The notes under the pieces are model-generated. The model was not told the origin of the DNA. It saw only the letters and a list, made by a program, of their open reading frames with translations, and made no database searches. The position numbers and the translations under genes were made by a program. Below are positions 6,709 to 7,806 of a stretch of 7,806 bases of DNA, one piece after another; position 1 is the first letter of the stretch; the number at the start of each line of letters is the position of its first letter. This DNA comes from Bacillota bacterium (lineage in GTDB: Bacteria > Bacillota_B > Desulfitobacteriia > Desulfitobacteriales > Desulfitobacteriaceae): the NCBI GenBank assembly GCA_021779415.1, contig JAJYAS010000142.1, positions 1 through 7,806 on the forward strand. The letters run 5' to 3'.

Positions 6709-6958
6709 AATTTTCACACGATCCTTTATTTACAAATGAGATACATTCTTTATTATATCCATAAATTCTGCATATTTTTGTTAACTCCTGCCAATCATTT
6801 TCCTTTCTGCATTATTTATTAATATTCTGTCAATTATTCTTCAGACGTTCAATATCACAGTCTTTTACATCTTTGCAGTCTGTGTTGCATAGATCATAAC
6901 ATTAAGCGTAGACATTTCTTTGCAATTCATTAGTGAAATCTAAATCCGCAGTACAGGG
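6674..6958 (-). pseudogene. Possible Cys-rich protein relic with three in-frame stops
   Basis: One minus-strand frame reads like protein for about 95 codons despite TAA at 6902-6904, TGA at 6830-6832 and TAA at 6812-6814. The segments are PCTADLDFTNELQRNVYA; then CYDLCNTDCKDVKDCDIERL; then CRKENDWQELTKICRIYG; then YNKECISFVNKGSCENYERK. Nine cysteines occur, several in short-spaced pairs as in zinc-binding or metal-cluster proteins. Its end overlaps the start of the MazG-like pseudogene. I do not recognise the family. The case rests on composition and frame continuity, so chance in AT-rich DNA remains possible. Apart from this, 6709-6986 holds nothing I can identify. Confidence 0.4.
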
Positions 6959-6995
6959 TTATAAATAGAACAAATGCGCTCAAAGCAAAAAAAGC

Positions 6996-7801
<806 letters not shown>

Positions 7802-7806
7802 GGCAG

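Noticed and set aside
6709..6986. AT-rich flank left of the array as the CRISPR leader
   Set aside because: In I-C arrays the repeat ends ATTGAAAC in the direction of transcription, so the leader lies to the right. The truncated repeat on the left also marks the trailing end.

Overview
The window looks like part of a chromosome from a Gram-positive, spore-former-type Firmicute, most likely a clostridial Peptococcaceae of the Desulfitobacterium kind. The clues are strong GGAGG-type ribosome binding sites, TTG and GTG starts, an FMN riboswitch placed directly before a drug/metabolite-family transporter (an arrangement I recall for Desulfitobacterium and Fusobacterium ImpX), and a PE-LIG-POL LigD. 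The genus is inference. G+C drops by eye from the ligD end to the AT-rich stretch left of the CRISPR array.

Layout. Positions 1-400 hold an extended -10 promoter, an FMN riboswitch aptamer and an intrinsic terminator. These control a plus-strand 10-TM EamA transporter (416-1375), probably a flavin importer. Convergent to it on the minus strand lies ligD (1484-4018), a complete three-domain bacterial NHEJ ligase with all catalytic residues I could check. No Ku gene is visible. After a non-coding gap come an exported SIMPL-domain protein (4434-5150) with its own terminator, and a nitroreductase-family flavoprotein (5431-6006), both on the minus strand.

Between the nitroreductase and the CRISPR array (6032-6958) is a small graveyard of minus-strand genes. 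It holds a helicase/nuclease relic reduced to joined fragments, a MazG-like (phosphoribosyl-ATP pyrophosphohydrolase-like) NTP-pyrophosphatase gene with two stop codons in its conserved N-terminal motif, and a probable Cys-rich open frame broken by three stops. The first two lie only 4 nt apart and look like a dead operon.

The right end (6996-7801) is a type I-C-like CRISPR array of 13 repeats and 12 spacers, transcribed leftward on the minus strand. Its leader and cas genes would lie beyond the right edge. The leader-distal repeat has lost its last 8 bases and runs into a T7 tract, so it probably doubles as the array's transcription terminator. The repeat at the right edge has two changes at its 5' end.

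I see no convincing new biological system. The most informative items are the riboswitch-transporter pair, the decayed gene cluster beside the CRISPR array, and the repeat-turned-terminator.
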